64,000 nucleotides of DNA from CAYMZZ01 sp046297935 (GCA_046297935.1 JBKBHA010000009.1:62001-126000); one strand, 5' to 3'. Counted from the first letter of the stretch, positions 36,665 through 45,869 are shown. Made by a program: numbers and translations. The notes: a model not told the origin generated them from the sequence alone.

Positions 36665-37213
36665 CTCAATCACTTCCGAAAAATGCCGATGTTCCAGCTC
36701 ATGAATTCGCTGGGCCAGTGTTTCGGGTGTGTCGTTGGGTAAAACCGGGCACATGGCCTGAAATATTTTGTCGCCATGGTCAAAGTGCTCGTCTACATAG
36801 TGGATAGTAATTCCTGATTCCGTTTCGCCCGCATCAATCACTGCCTTGTGCACATGTGCGCCATACATACCTTTTCCTCCAAACTTTGGTAATAGCGCCG
36901 GGTGAATATTGATGATTTGTCCGCGAAAGGCTTCAATCATGGTGTCTGGTATTTTCCATAAAAACCCCGCCAGCACAATCAGTGCCGGCCCATAGTTTTT
37001 CAACTCCGGCACATAAGCATCGCCTCTGAAAAAGCGTTCACGCTCGATGAGCAGAGTTGGGATGCCCTCATTTTTCGCAATCTGCAATACGCCCGCCTCC
37101 GGCTTATTGCAAACTATCAGGGCTACCTGCACCTCCGAACTACCTTTAAAATGCTGAATAATCTTCGCGGCATTGGAGCCCGCACCTGAAGCAAAGAGGA
37201 TGAGATGTTTCAC
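36647..37213 (-). CDS. purN: Phosphoribosylglycinamide formyltransferase
   Basis: 188 aa. It transfers a formyl group from 10-formyl-THF to GAR in purine synthesis. Motifs: LFASGAGSNA at the N-terminus (GAR phosphate loop), VLAGFLWKIPD, the catalytic INIHPALLPKFGGKGMYG (Asn and His) and VDEHFDHGD with the catalytic Asp. Length is normal. The last codons TTG TTG AGT AGT TGA are part of the TTGTTGAG repeat, so the natural end of the protein has been rewritten by the repeat. Confidence 0.94.
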   Translation of the reverse strand: MKHLILFASGAGSNAAKIIQHFKGSSEVQVALIVCNKPEAGVLQIAKNEGIPTLLIERERFFRGDAYVPELKNYGPALIVLAGFLWKIPDTMIEAFRGQIINIHPALLPKFGGKGMYGAHVHKAVIDAGETESGITIHYVDEHFDHGDKIFQAMCPVLPNDTPETLAQRIHELEHRHFSEVIERLLSS

Positions 37214-37235
37214 TGTTGCAAGTTAGGGGGAATTC

Positions 37236-37379
37236 AATGTGCAAATGTGCAAATGAGGGAATGTGCAAATGAGGAAATGTGCAAATGTGGGGGTCAGCTT
37301 GCTTTTGTTCTATTTGGGATACCAGAATTTGCACATTTCCTCATTTGCACATTTGCACATTCACTCATTTGCACATTAG
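37236..37379. repeat. ATGTGCAAATGAGGAA tandem inverted repeat
   Basis: The left arm (37236-37291) is built from ATGTGCAAATG and AGGAA units. The right arm (37326-37379) is the complementary TTTGCACATTTCCTCATTTGCACATT. The loop is about 34 nt. It lies between purN and the DUF6787 gene, both on the minus strand. This is another family with the same design, short tandem units arranged as hairpin arms. Confidence 0.88.
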
Positions 37380-37383
37380 CCAT

Positions 37384-37662
37384 TTATTTCACCCCCATTC
37401 TCCTCCCAATCTTTTTCAAATAATTGGAAAAAAAGCGGAACTGGCCAAAGAAGATGGATACTACCAGTACGGACAAGGGCCAGAGCAGGGTGACTATTAA
37501 TATATAAAGGACGATCCAGAGTACACCTTTTTCGATGTTGAGCAGACCCATGATCTTTTTGCCCACCAGGCCGGTCAGGCTGCCGCCAATGGCGAAAGTG
37601 CAGAGGATCAGGAAAAGCTGCCACCCACCCACTTTCCATTTTTGTTGTAACCGGTTGAGCAT
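37384..37662 (-). CDS. DUF6787-type small membrane protein
   Basis: 92 aa. The opening LNRLQQKWKVGGWQLFLILCTFAIGGSLTG, the second helix VLWIVLYILIVTLLWPLSVLVVSIFFGQF and the basic end FFSNYLKKIGRRMG match a short Bacteroidota family that I know as DUF6787. It is an inner-membrane protein of unknown role. An overlapping frame at 37376-37639 is a shadow. Confidence 0.82.
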   Translation of the reverse strand: MLNRLQQKWKVGGWQLFLILCTFAIGGSLTGLVGKKIMGLLNIEKGVLWIVLYILIVTLLWPLSVLVVSIFFGQFRFFSNYLKKIGRRMGVK

Positions 37663-37800
37663 TAAATAATTAGAATCTTAAATGTAAAAATTAAAAAAAG
37701 CGAAAACAGCATCTGTCTTTCCCCACCACATACCCAAAGCGCGGCAAAATTCTGTTATCGTGGCCAATAAAAGACAATTGTCTGAGAAAAATGACAAACG

Positions 37801-38096
37801 AGAGAGGTGAGAGGTGAGAGGTGAAAGGTGAGAGGTGAGAGGTGAGAGGTGAGAGGTGAGACTTCAAACGGCCATCTGCGTAAATCTGTGCAAAAATCTG
37901 TGTCATCTGGGGGAACAGAACTGCTGCACTGCTATCAGGCACGCGAACAGTAAATGGTTTTCAGTCTCCGCAGATTTAAACAGTTTTTGAAATTGTGTCG
38001 ATAAATTTCGGCCATTCCCCTCTCCCTCTCACCTTTCACCTCTCACCTTTGACCTCTCACCTTTCACCTCTCACCTCTCACCTCTCCCGTTTCACG
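37801..38096. repeat. Composite element C, copy 1: GGTGARA arms around a family A core
   Basis: Left arm 37801-37862 is (GGTGARA)n. The core 37863-38016 begins ACTTCAAACGGCCATCTGCG and carries GGGGGAACAGAACTGCTGCA. The right arm 38017-38096 is (TYTCACC)n. The core and both arms match 55433-55767 in order, with about nine in ten bases alike by eye. The flanks 37663-37800 and 38097-38200 hold no gene. Confidence 0.9.
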
Positions 38097-38206
38097 TTTA
38101 ATCCCAATTTACCCCAACATGACAAACAATTTTTGACCCTTGTCAAAAACACGCATAAATCCGCTGAAATGCAGGCTGGTAGCGGCTCAAAAAATTTTTA
38201 AAAACG

Positions 38207-38239
38207 TTGGCATTTTGTTAACTCCGTAGCTTATTTTTG
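38207..38239 (+). promoter_or_regulatory. Promoter of the act-cox operon
   Basis: TTG at 38207-38209 and TATTTTTG at 38232-38239 are separated by 22 bp. This fits the Bacteroidota consensus TTG-(17-23)-TAnnTTTG. The actA start codon lies 47 bp downstream. It is the best promoter match I found in the window. Confidence 0.62.
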
Positions 38240-38286
38240 CAGCCGGTTAGAGCTATTTATCCACATTTTTCAGATCAATCGCTTCT

Positions 38287-39555
38287 ATGATTCCTTGTAA
38301 ACCAAAGGCCCATAAACTGACTCTGCTTTCTCTGATTTTTGTTGTTTTTGCTGCGTTTCAGGTTTCGGCCCAGGATGGAAAAGCCCTTTTCCAGGCAAAT
38401 TGTGCAAGCTGCCACAACGTTTTCAATAAAGGAACCGGCCCGGCTTTGGGTGGTGTGCTGGACAAAGAATATTATGGCGGCAGCATGGACAAGATCTATG
38501 AGTGGGTAGCCAACCCCGGTAAGCTGATAGCGGCTGATCCTTATTATGCTGCCTTGAAAGCTGAGTATGGTTCGGTGATGACGGCTTTTCCGGCGCTGAA
38601 AAAAGAAGAGATTGACGCGATCTTCGCACATATCAATCAGGTGTGGACTACGCCAAAGGATGACGGCCCCAAAAAGGACGATGGCACCCCCGGCACCAGC
38701 TCCAGTCAGAACGCAATCATCTTCGGTATCATCTCTTTGATCCTCGGCATCATTGCGCTGATCCTGATGCAGGTAAATAGCAACCTGAAGAAAATGTCGG
38801 ACGATGCCGAAGGCATTGTGCGTCCCGAACCAGTACCATTCTACCGCAACAAAGTGTACATCGCCATGCTGGCTGTGGTATTCTTTATAGTGGGTGGTTT
38901 CTTCATTGCTCAGGGGGCCATAGGCTTACAACGCCAGAAGAATTACGAACCAGTACAACCTATTTTCTATTCCCATAAAGTACATGCGGGCATCAACCAG
39001 ATCAACTGCTTATACTGTCATGGCAATGCCTGGGAAAGTAAACATGCAGCGGTACCTTCTACCAATGTATGTATGAACTGTCACAAAACTATTCAGGAGT
39101 ATAAAGGTCCACAGCTTTACGACCGCGATGGTAAGGAAGTAAATGGTACTGCCGAAATCGCTAAACTGTACAGCTTTGCCGGCTTTGATCCAAACAAACC
39201 CAACGACTGGGATGCATCCAAGGCGAAACAAATTCCCTGGGTGAAAATTCACAACCTGCCCGATCACGTGTACTTCAGCCACGCCCAACACGTGCGTGCC
39301 GGTAATGTACAATGCCAGACCTGCCATGGCGAAATCACCGCTATGGATGAAGTGTATCAGTTCTCAGAACTGAGCATGGGCTGGTGTATTAACTGTCACC
39401 GCCAGACAGCTGTGAACTTCAATTACGACAGCACAAAAGGAAATCAGTTTTATAGCATCTACGAGAAATTCCATAACGATTTCAAATCGGGTAAAATGGA
39501 TAGCATTCGCGTAGAGCATATCGGCGGCCTGGAGTGTCAAAAATGTCACTATTAA
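38287..39555 (+). CDS. actA: Alternative Complex III, multiheme cytochrome c subunit ActA
   Basis: 422 aa with a Sec signal (LLSLIFVVFAAFQVSAQ). Six CxxCH heme motifs are visible. CASCH is in an N-terminal monoheme domain (GKALFQANCASCHNVFNKGTGPALGG). After two membrane helices (about 140-160 and 198-218) come CLYCH, CMNCH, CQTCH, CINCH and CQKCH. ActA forms the periplasmic electron wire of ACIII, the menaquinol-oxidising complex that replaces bc1. The extra N-terminal class I cytochrome domain is fused to the standard pentaheme part. It is the first gene of the respiratory operon. Confidence 0.95.
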   Translation: MIPCKPKAHKLTLLSLIFVVFAAFQVSAQDGKALFQANCASCHNVFNKGTGPALGGVLDKEYYGGSMDKIYEWVANPGKLIAADPYYAALKAEYGSVMTAFPALKKEEIDAIFAHINQVWTTPKDDGPKKDDGTPGTSSSQNAIIFGIISLILGIIALILMQVNSNLKKMSDDAEGIVRPEPVPFYRNKVYIAMLAVVFFIVGGFFIAQGAIGLQRQKNYEPVQPIFYSHKVHAGINQINCLYCHGNAWESKHAAVPSTNVCMNCHKTIQEYKGPQLYDRDGKEVNGTAEIAKLYSFAGFDPNKPNDWDASKAKQIPWVKIHNLPDHVYFSHAQHVRAGNVQCQTCHGEITAMDEVYQFSELSMGWCINCHRQTAVNFNYDSTKGNQFYSIYEKFHNDFKSGKMDSIRVEHIGGLECQKCHY

Positions 39556-39620
39556 ACCCCCCAAAACCGCGCTGCGGCCATGGGATTCTATAGTATCGCA
39601 ATCATTATTAAACCAAAATA

Positions 39621-39636
39621 AACCCCATCAGGGGTT
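39621..39636 (+). promoter_or_regulatory. AACCCC-ATCA-GGGGTT hairpin before actB
   Basis: A 6-bp perfect stem with an ATCA loop, followed by TGGGGTC, ends 13 nt before the actB ATG. A close relative (CCCC-TTCA-GGGGTTTGGG) lies at 44562-44579 before actD. Both could structure the ribosome-binding region or be a small genomic repeat. Confidence 0.5.
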
Positions 39637-39649
39637 TGGGGTCAACAAT

Positions 39650-42600
39650 ATGAGCCAAAAACAGTACTGGCAGGGTTTCAGTCAGATCAATAATGATCCG
39701 GAGAACTTTCAGAAGAATGTTGCAGACGAGTTTAAGGAGGATTTGCCTTTTGAAGGATTTGACAGCGGAAGTCTGGCGGATGCGAAAGCCCCCCGTCGCG
39801 ACTTTTTGAAATATCTCGGCTTTAGCACGGCTGCCGCTGCATTGGCTGCGGGTTGTAAAGTGCCCGAGCGCAAAGTGCTGCCTTACGCCAACAAGCCCGA
39901 GAACCTGATACCCGGCGAAGCGCGTTACTATGCCACTACTTATGTACAGGATGGTGATGTGCTGCCAATTGTTGCCAAAGTTCGCGATGGACGTCCCATT
40001 AAAATTGAAGGCAACACCAGTTCATCCTATACCAAAGGTGGTACTACAGCGCGCGCACAGGCTTCTGTACTCGACCTGTACGATATGCATCGACTCACCA
40101 ACCCCAAACATCGCAATGGGGAAGAGTTGAAAGAAGTGCCCACTTACGAGCAACTGGACAAGGAAGTGGCAGCCGCCATGGCGGGTTTGAACGGTGCCAA
40201 GGTAGTAGTGCTGTCGGGCTCCATCACTTCGCCCAGCAGCCAGCAGGTGATCAACGAATTTTTGGCCAAATACCCCGGCAGCCGCCAGGTGGTAATTGAC
40301 CCTGTATCTTATAGCGGTATGCTGCTGGCCAATGAAGCCAGCGGATTTGGCCGCAAACTCCCCAGCTATCATTTTGACGCTGCTAAAGTAATTGTAAGTC
40401 TCGATGCCGATTTTCTCGGCAACTGGATGAATCCGGTAGAAAATGGAGTGGGTTATGGCAAGGGTCGCAAGATCGACGAAGCCAACCCAACCATGAGCAA
40501 ACACTACCAGTTTGAAGGTCACCTGAGCACCACCGGCGCCACAGCCGATGAGCGCTTTACACACCGCCCTTCTGAAACAGGTATGGTTGCGCTGGCCCTG
40601 CTGGCAGCTATCGATGGATCAGTAGCTGCACCTTCCATTGCAGATGCCAAACTGAAAAAAGGAATTGAAAAAGCGGCTGCAGATCTGAAGGCTAATAATG
40701 GTGCTGCACTTGTTGTTTCCGGCAGCAACGACGCCAACGTACAGATCATTGTAAACGCCATCAACAACGCCATTGGCGCATACGGTACTACCATCAACTG
40801 GGGCACTACTTCCAACTATCGCCAGGGTATTGATAAAAATATGGCCGAACTGCTTTCCGAAATGGAAACAGGTTCGGTGGGTGCTTTGCTGATTGTAGAT
40901 GCCAACCCGGTATACACTTACTTCGACGGCGAACGCTTCGGCAAGGCGCTGGCGAAAGTAAAACTGTCGGTATCCTTCAGCGGTAAGATGGACGAAACCA
41001 CCAAGAAGTGTAACTACTCTGTGCCCACTCACCACTATCTTGAAAGCTGGGGTGATGCCGAACCCAAATCAGGCATGATCAGCTTTCAGCAGCCTACCAT
41101 CAGCCCGCTCTTTAAAACGCGTGCATGGCAGACCTCGCTGCTGAAATGGAGTGGCAACGATACTACTTACGAAACTTATTTCCGCAATTACTGGGAAGCT
41201 AAGCTGGGTGGCACTGCCGGCCTGGACAAAGCCCTTCAGGAAGGTGTGCTGGAAACACCCGCTGCCATCAGCGCAGGATCGTATAGCGGTGCAGCAGTTG
41301 CAAGCGCGGCCAGCGCCATTGGTGCTGCGCCCAAAGTAAGCGGCGCTGAACTGGTGCTTTATCAGAAAGTATCAATAGGTGCCGGTGCAGGTGCTGCCAA
41401 CCCCTGGTTGCAGGAACTTCCCGATCCCATTTCAAAAGCTTGCTGGGGCAACTATGCGTTGATCAGCATGGCCATGGCCAAGGAATTGCTCGACCTTGAC
41501 CTGATCAACGGAAGCGAAAAATCGAAGAACAACTACGAATATTATCCGCAAAAACCTGTTATCAAAATTTCGGTTGGAGAAAAATCAATCGAATTACCGG
41601 TGCTGGTTATTCCGGGTATGAATGCCAATACCATCGCTGTAGCCGTAGGTTACGGTCGTAACGATGAAATGGGCAAAACTGCAGCCGGCGTAGGAGCCAG
41701 CGCATTCCAATTTGCGAAGCTAAATGGAGATACGGTTTCTTACTCTGCAGCCGTTACAGTGGAAGACGCCAAGCGCAAAGAAAAAATTGCGCAAATGCAG
41801 ATCCATAACTCCTACGAAGGACGATTGGAAGTAGTGCGCGAAACCACCCTGGCAACATTTAAAAAGAACCCCAACGAAATACTGGACGCCCGCAATCACC
41901 TGAAAGAAGCCTACGGAGGCAAAACAGGTGACTTCAAAAAAGAAGGCACACTGTATGGCGTACACGACAACCCGGGTTTGAAGTGGGGTATGAACATCGA
42001 CATGAACGCCTGCTTCGGTTGCGGAGCCTGCGTAGTGGCCTGCCATGCCGAAAACAACGTGCCGGTGGTTGGCAAGAGCGAAGTATTGCGCTATCACGAT
42101 ATGCACTGGTTGCGGATCGACCGCTACTTTGTAAGCGATAAAGAAAATCCGGATGACCTTAAAGGGGTGGTATTCCAACCCATGATGTGTCAGCACTGCG
42201 ACAATGCTCCCTGTGAGAACGTTTGTCCGGTAGCGGCCACCAACCATAGCAGCGAGGGTATTAACCAAATGGCTTATAACCGCTGTATTGGTACCCGTTA
42301 TTGCGCCAACAACTGTCCTTACAAAGTTCGCCGCTTCAACTGGGCCGACTATACCGGCGCCGACAGCTTTGGCGACAACCAGGATCAAAAGCTCGTAGGT
42401 AAGCTTGATCCCGCTGTATTCCAAATGAACGATGAACTTACCCGCATGGTGCTGAACCCCGATGTAACGGTTCGTTCACGCGGTGTAATGGAAAAATGTA
42501 GCTTCTGCGTACAACGTACACAGGCTGCGAAACTCAATGCTAAAAAAGAAGGCCGTCCTTTGCTCGATGGCGAAGCTAAAACAGCCTGTCAGCAGGCCTG

Positions 42601-42835
42601 TGCTGGTGACGCAATTGTATTCGGCAATGTTAACGATCCCAATACCGCCGTATCAAAAATGCGTAGCGACAACCAGCAGCGCAGCTTCCTCGTACTCGAG
42701 CAGTTGCACGTGTTGCCGAACGTGACCTATCTGGCAAAAGTTCGTAATACCGATGAAATCATCGAGTCGCACGGACACCATGCAGCACCAAAAGCAGAAC
42801 ATGCAGAGGCGGCGGCAGAAGGGGAGCACCATTGA
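39650..42835 (+). CDS. actB: Alternative Complex III, iron-sulfur/molybdopterin-like subunit ActB
   Basis: 1061 aa. An internal Tat-like segment (APRRDFLKYLGFSTAAAALAAGCK) near residue 48 suggests twin-arginine export. The large middle part is a molybdopterin-oxidoreductase-like fold that in ACIII lacks the cofactor. The C-terminal quarter binds FeS clusters through CFGCGACVVAC, CQHCDNAPCENVC, CIGTRYCANNC and CSFCVQR...CQQAC. It receives electrons from menaquinol via ActC and passes them to ActA. The acidic/His tail (GEHH) ends at 42835, and a GGTGARA repeat begins at once. Confidence 0.95.
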   Translation: MSQKQYWQGFSQINNDPENFQKNVADEFKEDLPFEGFDSGSLADAKAPRRDFLKYLGFSTAAAALAAGCKVPERKVLPYANKPENLIPGEARYYATTYVQDGDVLPIVAKVRDGRPIKIEGNTSSSYTKGGTTARAQASVLDLYDMHRLTNPKHRNGEELKEVPTYEQLDKEVAAAMAGLNGAKVVVLSGSITSPSSQQVINEFLAKYPGSRQVVIDPVSYSGMLLANEASGFGRKLPSYHFDAAKVIVSLDADFLGNWMNPVENGVGYGKGRKIDEANPTMSKHYQFEGHLSTTGATADERFTHRPSETGMVALALLAAIDGSVAAPSIADAKLKKGIEKAAADLKANNGAALVVSGSNDANVQIIVNAINNAIGAYGTTINWGTTSNYRQGIDKNMAELLSEMETGSVGALLIVDANPVYTYFDGERFGKALAKVKLSVSFSGKMDETTKKCNYSVPTHHYLESWGDAEPKSGMISFQQPTISPLFKTRAWQTSLLKWSGNDTTYETYFRNYWEAKLGGTAGLDKALQEGVLETPAAISAGSYSGAAVASAASAIGAAPKVSGAELVLYQKVSIGAGAGAANPWLQELPDPISKACWGNYALISMAMAKELLDLDLINGSEKSKNNYEYYPQKPVIKISVGEKSIELPVLVIPGMNANTIAVAVGYGRNDEMGKTAAGVGASAFQFAKLNGDTVSYSAAVTVEDAKRKEKIAQMQIHNSYEGRLEVVRETTLATFKKNPNEILDARNHLKEAYGGKTGDFKKEGTLYGVHDNPGLKWGMNIDMNACFGCGACVVACHAENNVPVVGKSEVLRYHDMHWLRIDRYFVSDKENPDDLKGVVFQPMMCQHCDNAPCENVCPVAATNHSSEGINQMAYNRCIGTRYCANNCPYKVRRFNWADYTGADSFGDNQDQKLVGKLDPAVFQMNDELTRMVLNPDVTVRSRGVMEKCSFCVQRTQAAKLNAKKEGRPLLDGEAKTACQQACAGDAIVFGNVNDPNTAVSKMRSDNQQRSFLVLEQLHVLPNVTYLAKVRNTDEIIESHGHHAAPKAEHAEAAAEGEHH

Positions 42836-42881
42836 GGGGAGAGGTGAAAGGTGAGACGTGAAAGGTGAAAGGTGAGAGGGA
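42836..42881. repeat. GGTGARA heptamer repeat between actB and actC
   Basis: Six or so units of GGTGAAA/GGTGAGA begin directly after the actB TGA, inside the operon. No complementary arm follows. The rest of the 145-bp gap up to actC shows no other clear signal. Confidence 0.85.
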
Positions 42882-42980
42882 GCGATATTGAAATTGAATT
42901 TTTGTTCTAAGCAATAAGAAAGCAGAAGAGTTCGGAGATGACTTCCGCTGGGGAAGGCCGGAGCTTCTAAAACACAGTTT

Positions 42981-44435
42981 ATGGGATTACTCAGATACGA
43001 ATCGCAGGCGAGGCCGCCACTGGTAGATGGTACTAAGGATTACCACCAGGTGACCGAAGATATTTGCCGCCCGGTTGAGACCAAGCCTTCCAAACTCTGG
43101 TGGGTGGGTTTCCTGATCTCCGTAGCGCTGCTCATCTTCGGTATTATTTCCGTGACCATGGAAGTAATTTATGGTACAGGCCAGTGGAACCTTAACAAAA
43201 CCATCGGATGGGGTTGGGATATCACCAACTTCGTATGGTGGGTAGGTATTGGTCACGCTGGAACGCTGATCTCGGCGATCCTGCTGCTGTTCCGTCAGGG
43301 CTGGCGTACCGGTGTAAACCGTGCAGCAGAAGCCATGACCATCTTCGCGGTAATGTGCGCTGGTCAGTTTCCGATCTGGCACATGGGTCGTGTATGGGAT
43401 GCCTTCTTCGTACTGCCTTATCCCAACACCCGCGGTCCGCTTTGGGTAAACTTCAACTCACCGCTGCTTTGGGACGTATTCGCGATCTCTACTTACTTTA
43501 CCGTATCGCTGCTGTTCTGGTACTCGGGTCTGCTGCCCGATCTGGCTACTCTGCGCGATCGTGCTAAACTGAAATGGCGTAAATATTTCTATGGTGTTGC
43601 TTCATTCGGCTGGACCGGTTCTACCAAGCACTGGCAGCGTCACGAAGCTCTTTCACTGGTGTTGGCTGGTTTGAGTACACCGCTGGTACTTTCAGTACAC
43701 ACCATTGTATCCTTCGACTTTGCCACTTCGGTTGTACCCGGCTGGCACACTACCATCTTCCCGCCCTACTTTGTGGCAGGTGCCATCTTCTCTGGTTTTG
43801 CCATGGTACAAACACTGTTGTTGATCACACGTAAAGTATTATCGCTCGAGGACTATATTACAATTGAGCATATTGAAGTAATGAACAAGGTAATTGTGCT
43901 CACCGGTTCTATCGTGGGTATCGCTTACCTCACCGAGTTGTTCATGGCCTGGTATTCTGCTGTGCCTTACGAGCAGTTTGCCTTCTTCGAAAACCGTTTG
44001 AACCTCGACTCTCCTTATGGCTGGAGCTACTGGCTAATGATGGGTTGTAACGTGTTGTCGCCGCAGATATTCTGGTTCCGCAAAATGCGCCGCAATATCC
44101 TGCTTACATTCTTCATGAGTATCCTGGTAAATATCGGTATGTGGTTCGAACGTTTTGTGATCATCGTTACCTCTGTTTACCGCGATTACCTGCCCAGCTC
44201 CTGGAGTACTTATTATACGCCTACTATCTGGGAAATAGGATTCTACATGGGTACATTCGGTTTGTTCTTTACCTGTTATTTCCTTTTCTCCAAATTCTTC
44301 CCGGTTATTGCCATTGCAGAAATCAAGCATATCCTGAAGAAAAATGGGGAGAGCTATAAGAACAATATGGATGAAGTGGAGAATGAAAGCACTGAGGAGT
44401 TTGGAGAAAAACATGGACACGATCACGGAGCCTGA
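42981..44435 (+). CDS. actC: Alternative Complex III, NrfD-like membrane subunit ActC
   Basis: 484 aa with about ten membrane helices. Typical ActC segments: GWGWDITNFVWWVGIGHAGTLISAILLLFRQ, MCAGQFPIWHMGRVWDAFF, VHTIVSFDFATSVVPGWHTTIFPPYFVAGAI and WYSAVPYEQFAFFENR. It belongs to the NrfD/PsrC family and forms the membrane quinol-oxidation site together with ActB. The soluble tail is acidic and His-rich (EKHGHDHGA). It is within the act operon, 145 bp after actB. Confidence 0.94.
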   Translation: MGLLRYESQARPPLVDGTKDYHQVTEDICRPVETKPSKLWWVGFLISVALLIFGIISVTMEVIYGTGQWNLNKTIGWGWDITNFVWWVGIGHAGTLISAILLLFRQGWRTGVNRAAEAMTIFAVMCAGQFPIWHMGRVWDAFFVLPYPNTRGPLWVNFNSPLLWDVFAISTYFTVSLLFWYSGLLPDLATLRDRAKLKWRKYFYGVASFGWTGSTKHWQRHEALSLVLAGLSTPLVLSVHTIVSFDFATSVVPGWHTTIFPPYFVAGAIFSGFAMVQTLLLITRKVLSLEDYITIEHIEVMNKVIVLTGSIVGIAYLTELFMAWYSAVPYEQFAFFENRLNLDSPYGWSYWLMMGCNVLSPQIFWFRKMRRNILLTFFMSILVNIGMWFERFVIIVTSVYRDYLPSSWSTYYTPTIWEIGFYMGTFGLFFTCYFLFSKFFPVIAIAEIKHILKKNGESYKNNMDEVENESTEEFGEKHGHDHGA

Positions 44436-44561
44436 TCCGGAATGTTGAAAAGAGCAGAGTGAGGAGGAATGAAATGAGAGTTGAACAAATTAGTTCTAAA
44501 TAATAATTGTTAACCAAGCACTGGTTCGCGAAAAGCTGAAGTGAAAATGAACCAGGCAAAA

Positions 44562-44579
44562 AAGCCCCTTCAGGGGTTT
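44562..44579 (+). promoter_or_regulatory. AAGCCCC-TTCA-GGGGTTT hairpin before actD
   Basis: The stem CCCC/GGGG, extended by A-T and G-T pairs, has a TTCA loop and is followed by GGGTTTT and the actD ATG at 44587. It resembles the hairpin before actB in sequence and position. Confidence 0.5.
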
Positions 44580-44586
44580 GGGTTTT

Positions 44587-45174
44587 ATGAGTGTAAAAAA
44601 ATTCATCGTAGGTAATTTCGACGACGAAGCGGTTTTGTTTCCGGCTGTCAAGAAAGTGCGTCGTGCAGGCTACAAGATCCATGATGTATTTACGCCGTTT
44701 CCCATTCACGGCCTCGATAAGGCCATGGGATTGCGTGATACCAGCCTGCATGTGGCCGGTTTCATTTATGGTATTACCGGTACCACCACTGCAGTATCGT
44801 TCATTACCTGGGCCCTTACATACGACTGGCCAATCAACTTTGGTGGTAAGCCGTTCTTTTCATTGCCTGCCTGGATTCCTATCACCTTCGAGCTGACCGT
44901 GTTGTTTTCGGCCGTGGGTATGGTGCTTACATTCTGCTGGCTTTGCCAGTTGGCGCCTTTTGTAAAAAAGGACCATTTCAACCCTCGCAGCACCGATGAT
45001 ACGTTTGTGATGGCGCTTGAGTGCACTGATAAAACGAATGAAGAGGAAGTACTGGCATTCATGAACAGTGTGGGTGCGAAGGATGTGTCGGTACAGTATC
45101 GTGAAACCGGCTGGTGGATGGGTCGTTACGATCAGGAAACCGTGAAGTACGGTAAGAAAATAGAAGCAGCTTAA
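44587..45174 (+). CDS. actD: Alternative Complex III subunit ActD (DUF3341)
   Basis: 195 aa from the ATG at 44587. The N-terminal soluble part (IVGNFDDEAVLFPAVKKVRRAGYKIHDVFTPFPIHGLD) is a DUF3341 signature. Two membrane helices follow (FIYGITGTTTAVSFITWAL and ITFELTVLFSAVGMVLTF). The C-terminus EVLAFMNSVGAKDVSV is also typical. ActD is an accessory membrane subunit of ACIII without redox cofactors. Confidence 0.94.
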   Translation: MSVKKFIVGNFDDEAVLFPAVKKVRRAGYKIHDVFTPFPIHGLDKAMGLRDTSLHVAGFIYGITGTTTAVSFITWALTYDWPINFGGKPFFSLPAWIPITFELTVLFSAVGMVLTFCWLCQLAPFVKKDHFNPRSTDDTFVMALECTDKTNEEEVLAFMNSVGAKDVSVQYRETGWWMGRYDQETVKYGKKIEAA

Positions 45175-45197
45175 TAACGCATTTATAAAAAAGAATA

Positions 45198-45842
45198 ATG
45201 AAGAAATTATTCATATTGACAGCTATCGGCGGAACCATGGCAGTACTGGCAGGTTGCGGCGGAAACGAGAGCCCCGGCCGTGCTTACATGCCCGATATGA
45301 CCTATAGCGTAGCTTACGAAACCTACACCGATGCGGAAGGCCGTTTGAAGAACTCGGGTGCGGAAAGCACTCCGAGCTTCAATTTCAAGCCGGTACCCGG
45401 TACTGTAGCGCGTGGCGATATGGCTTCCTATCCGTTTGCCAACGACTCTGCGGGATATGTGAACTCGGCTACGGTGAAAAGCCCTATCAATAAAGATTCA
45501 GTTGATCTGAAAAATGCGGAGCGCCTTTACCTGGTTAACTGCGGCATTTGCCATGGCGCTAAACTCGACGGCAACGGTCCCCTGTACAACGACGGCAACG
45601 GTCCCTACACTGCGGCACCAAAAAACCTGCTGGCTGATGATATGAAAGCCCTGGCAGACGGTACCATGTTCCATTCTATTACTTATGGTAAAGGACAGAT
45701 GGGTAGCTATGCATCGCAACTAAGCTCTAATCAACGCTGGGAAGTGATCGCCTTTATCCGTTCAAAACAATCTCCCGCCTCAACCACTTCGGCACCTGCA
45801 GCAAGCGGTACCGATTCGAGCGCGGCAGCAATGACGAAATAA
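45198..45842 (+). CDS. actE: Alternative Complex III, monoheme cytochrome c lipoprotein ActE
   Basis: 214 aa. The lipoprotein signal ends in MAVLAGC. A cytochrome c domain carries CGICH (LYLVNCGICHGAKLDGNGP) with a probable distal Met in GKGQMGSYASQL. The tail is Ala/Ser/Thr rich. In ACIII, ActE hands electrons from ActA to the terminal oxidase, here encoded directly downstream. The gap from actD is 23 bp. Confidence 0.94.
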   Translation: MKKLFILTAIGGTMAVLAGCGGNESPGRAYMPDMTYSVAYETYTDAEGRLKNSGAESTPSFNFKPVPGTVARGDMASYPFANDSAGYVNSATVKSPINKDSVDLKNAERLYLVNCGICHGAKLDGNGPLYNDGNGPYTAAPKNLLADDMKALADGTMFHSITYGKGQMGSYASQLSSNQRWEVIAFIRSKQSPASTTSAPAASGTDSSAAAMTK

Positions 45843-45869
45843 TTTTTTTGAAGCAACAAAAGAAAGCTG

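Noticed and set aside
37376..37639. Overlapping frame of 87 codons opposite and beside DUF6787
   Set aside because: It is in another frame of the same strand as the DUF6787 gene and lacks a plausible protein pattern, while 37384-37662 matches a family.
37801..38096. Possible CRISPR array because of many short repeats
   Set aside because: Units are 7 bp and contiguous with no unique spacers of uniform length, and the right arm is the complement of the left. No cas genes are present in the window.
38287..39555. Nitrite reductase type multiheme cytochrome
   Set aside because: The order of neighbours (actB to actF) and the heme arrangement identify the gene as the ACIII cytochrome subunit.
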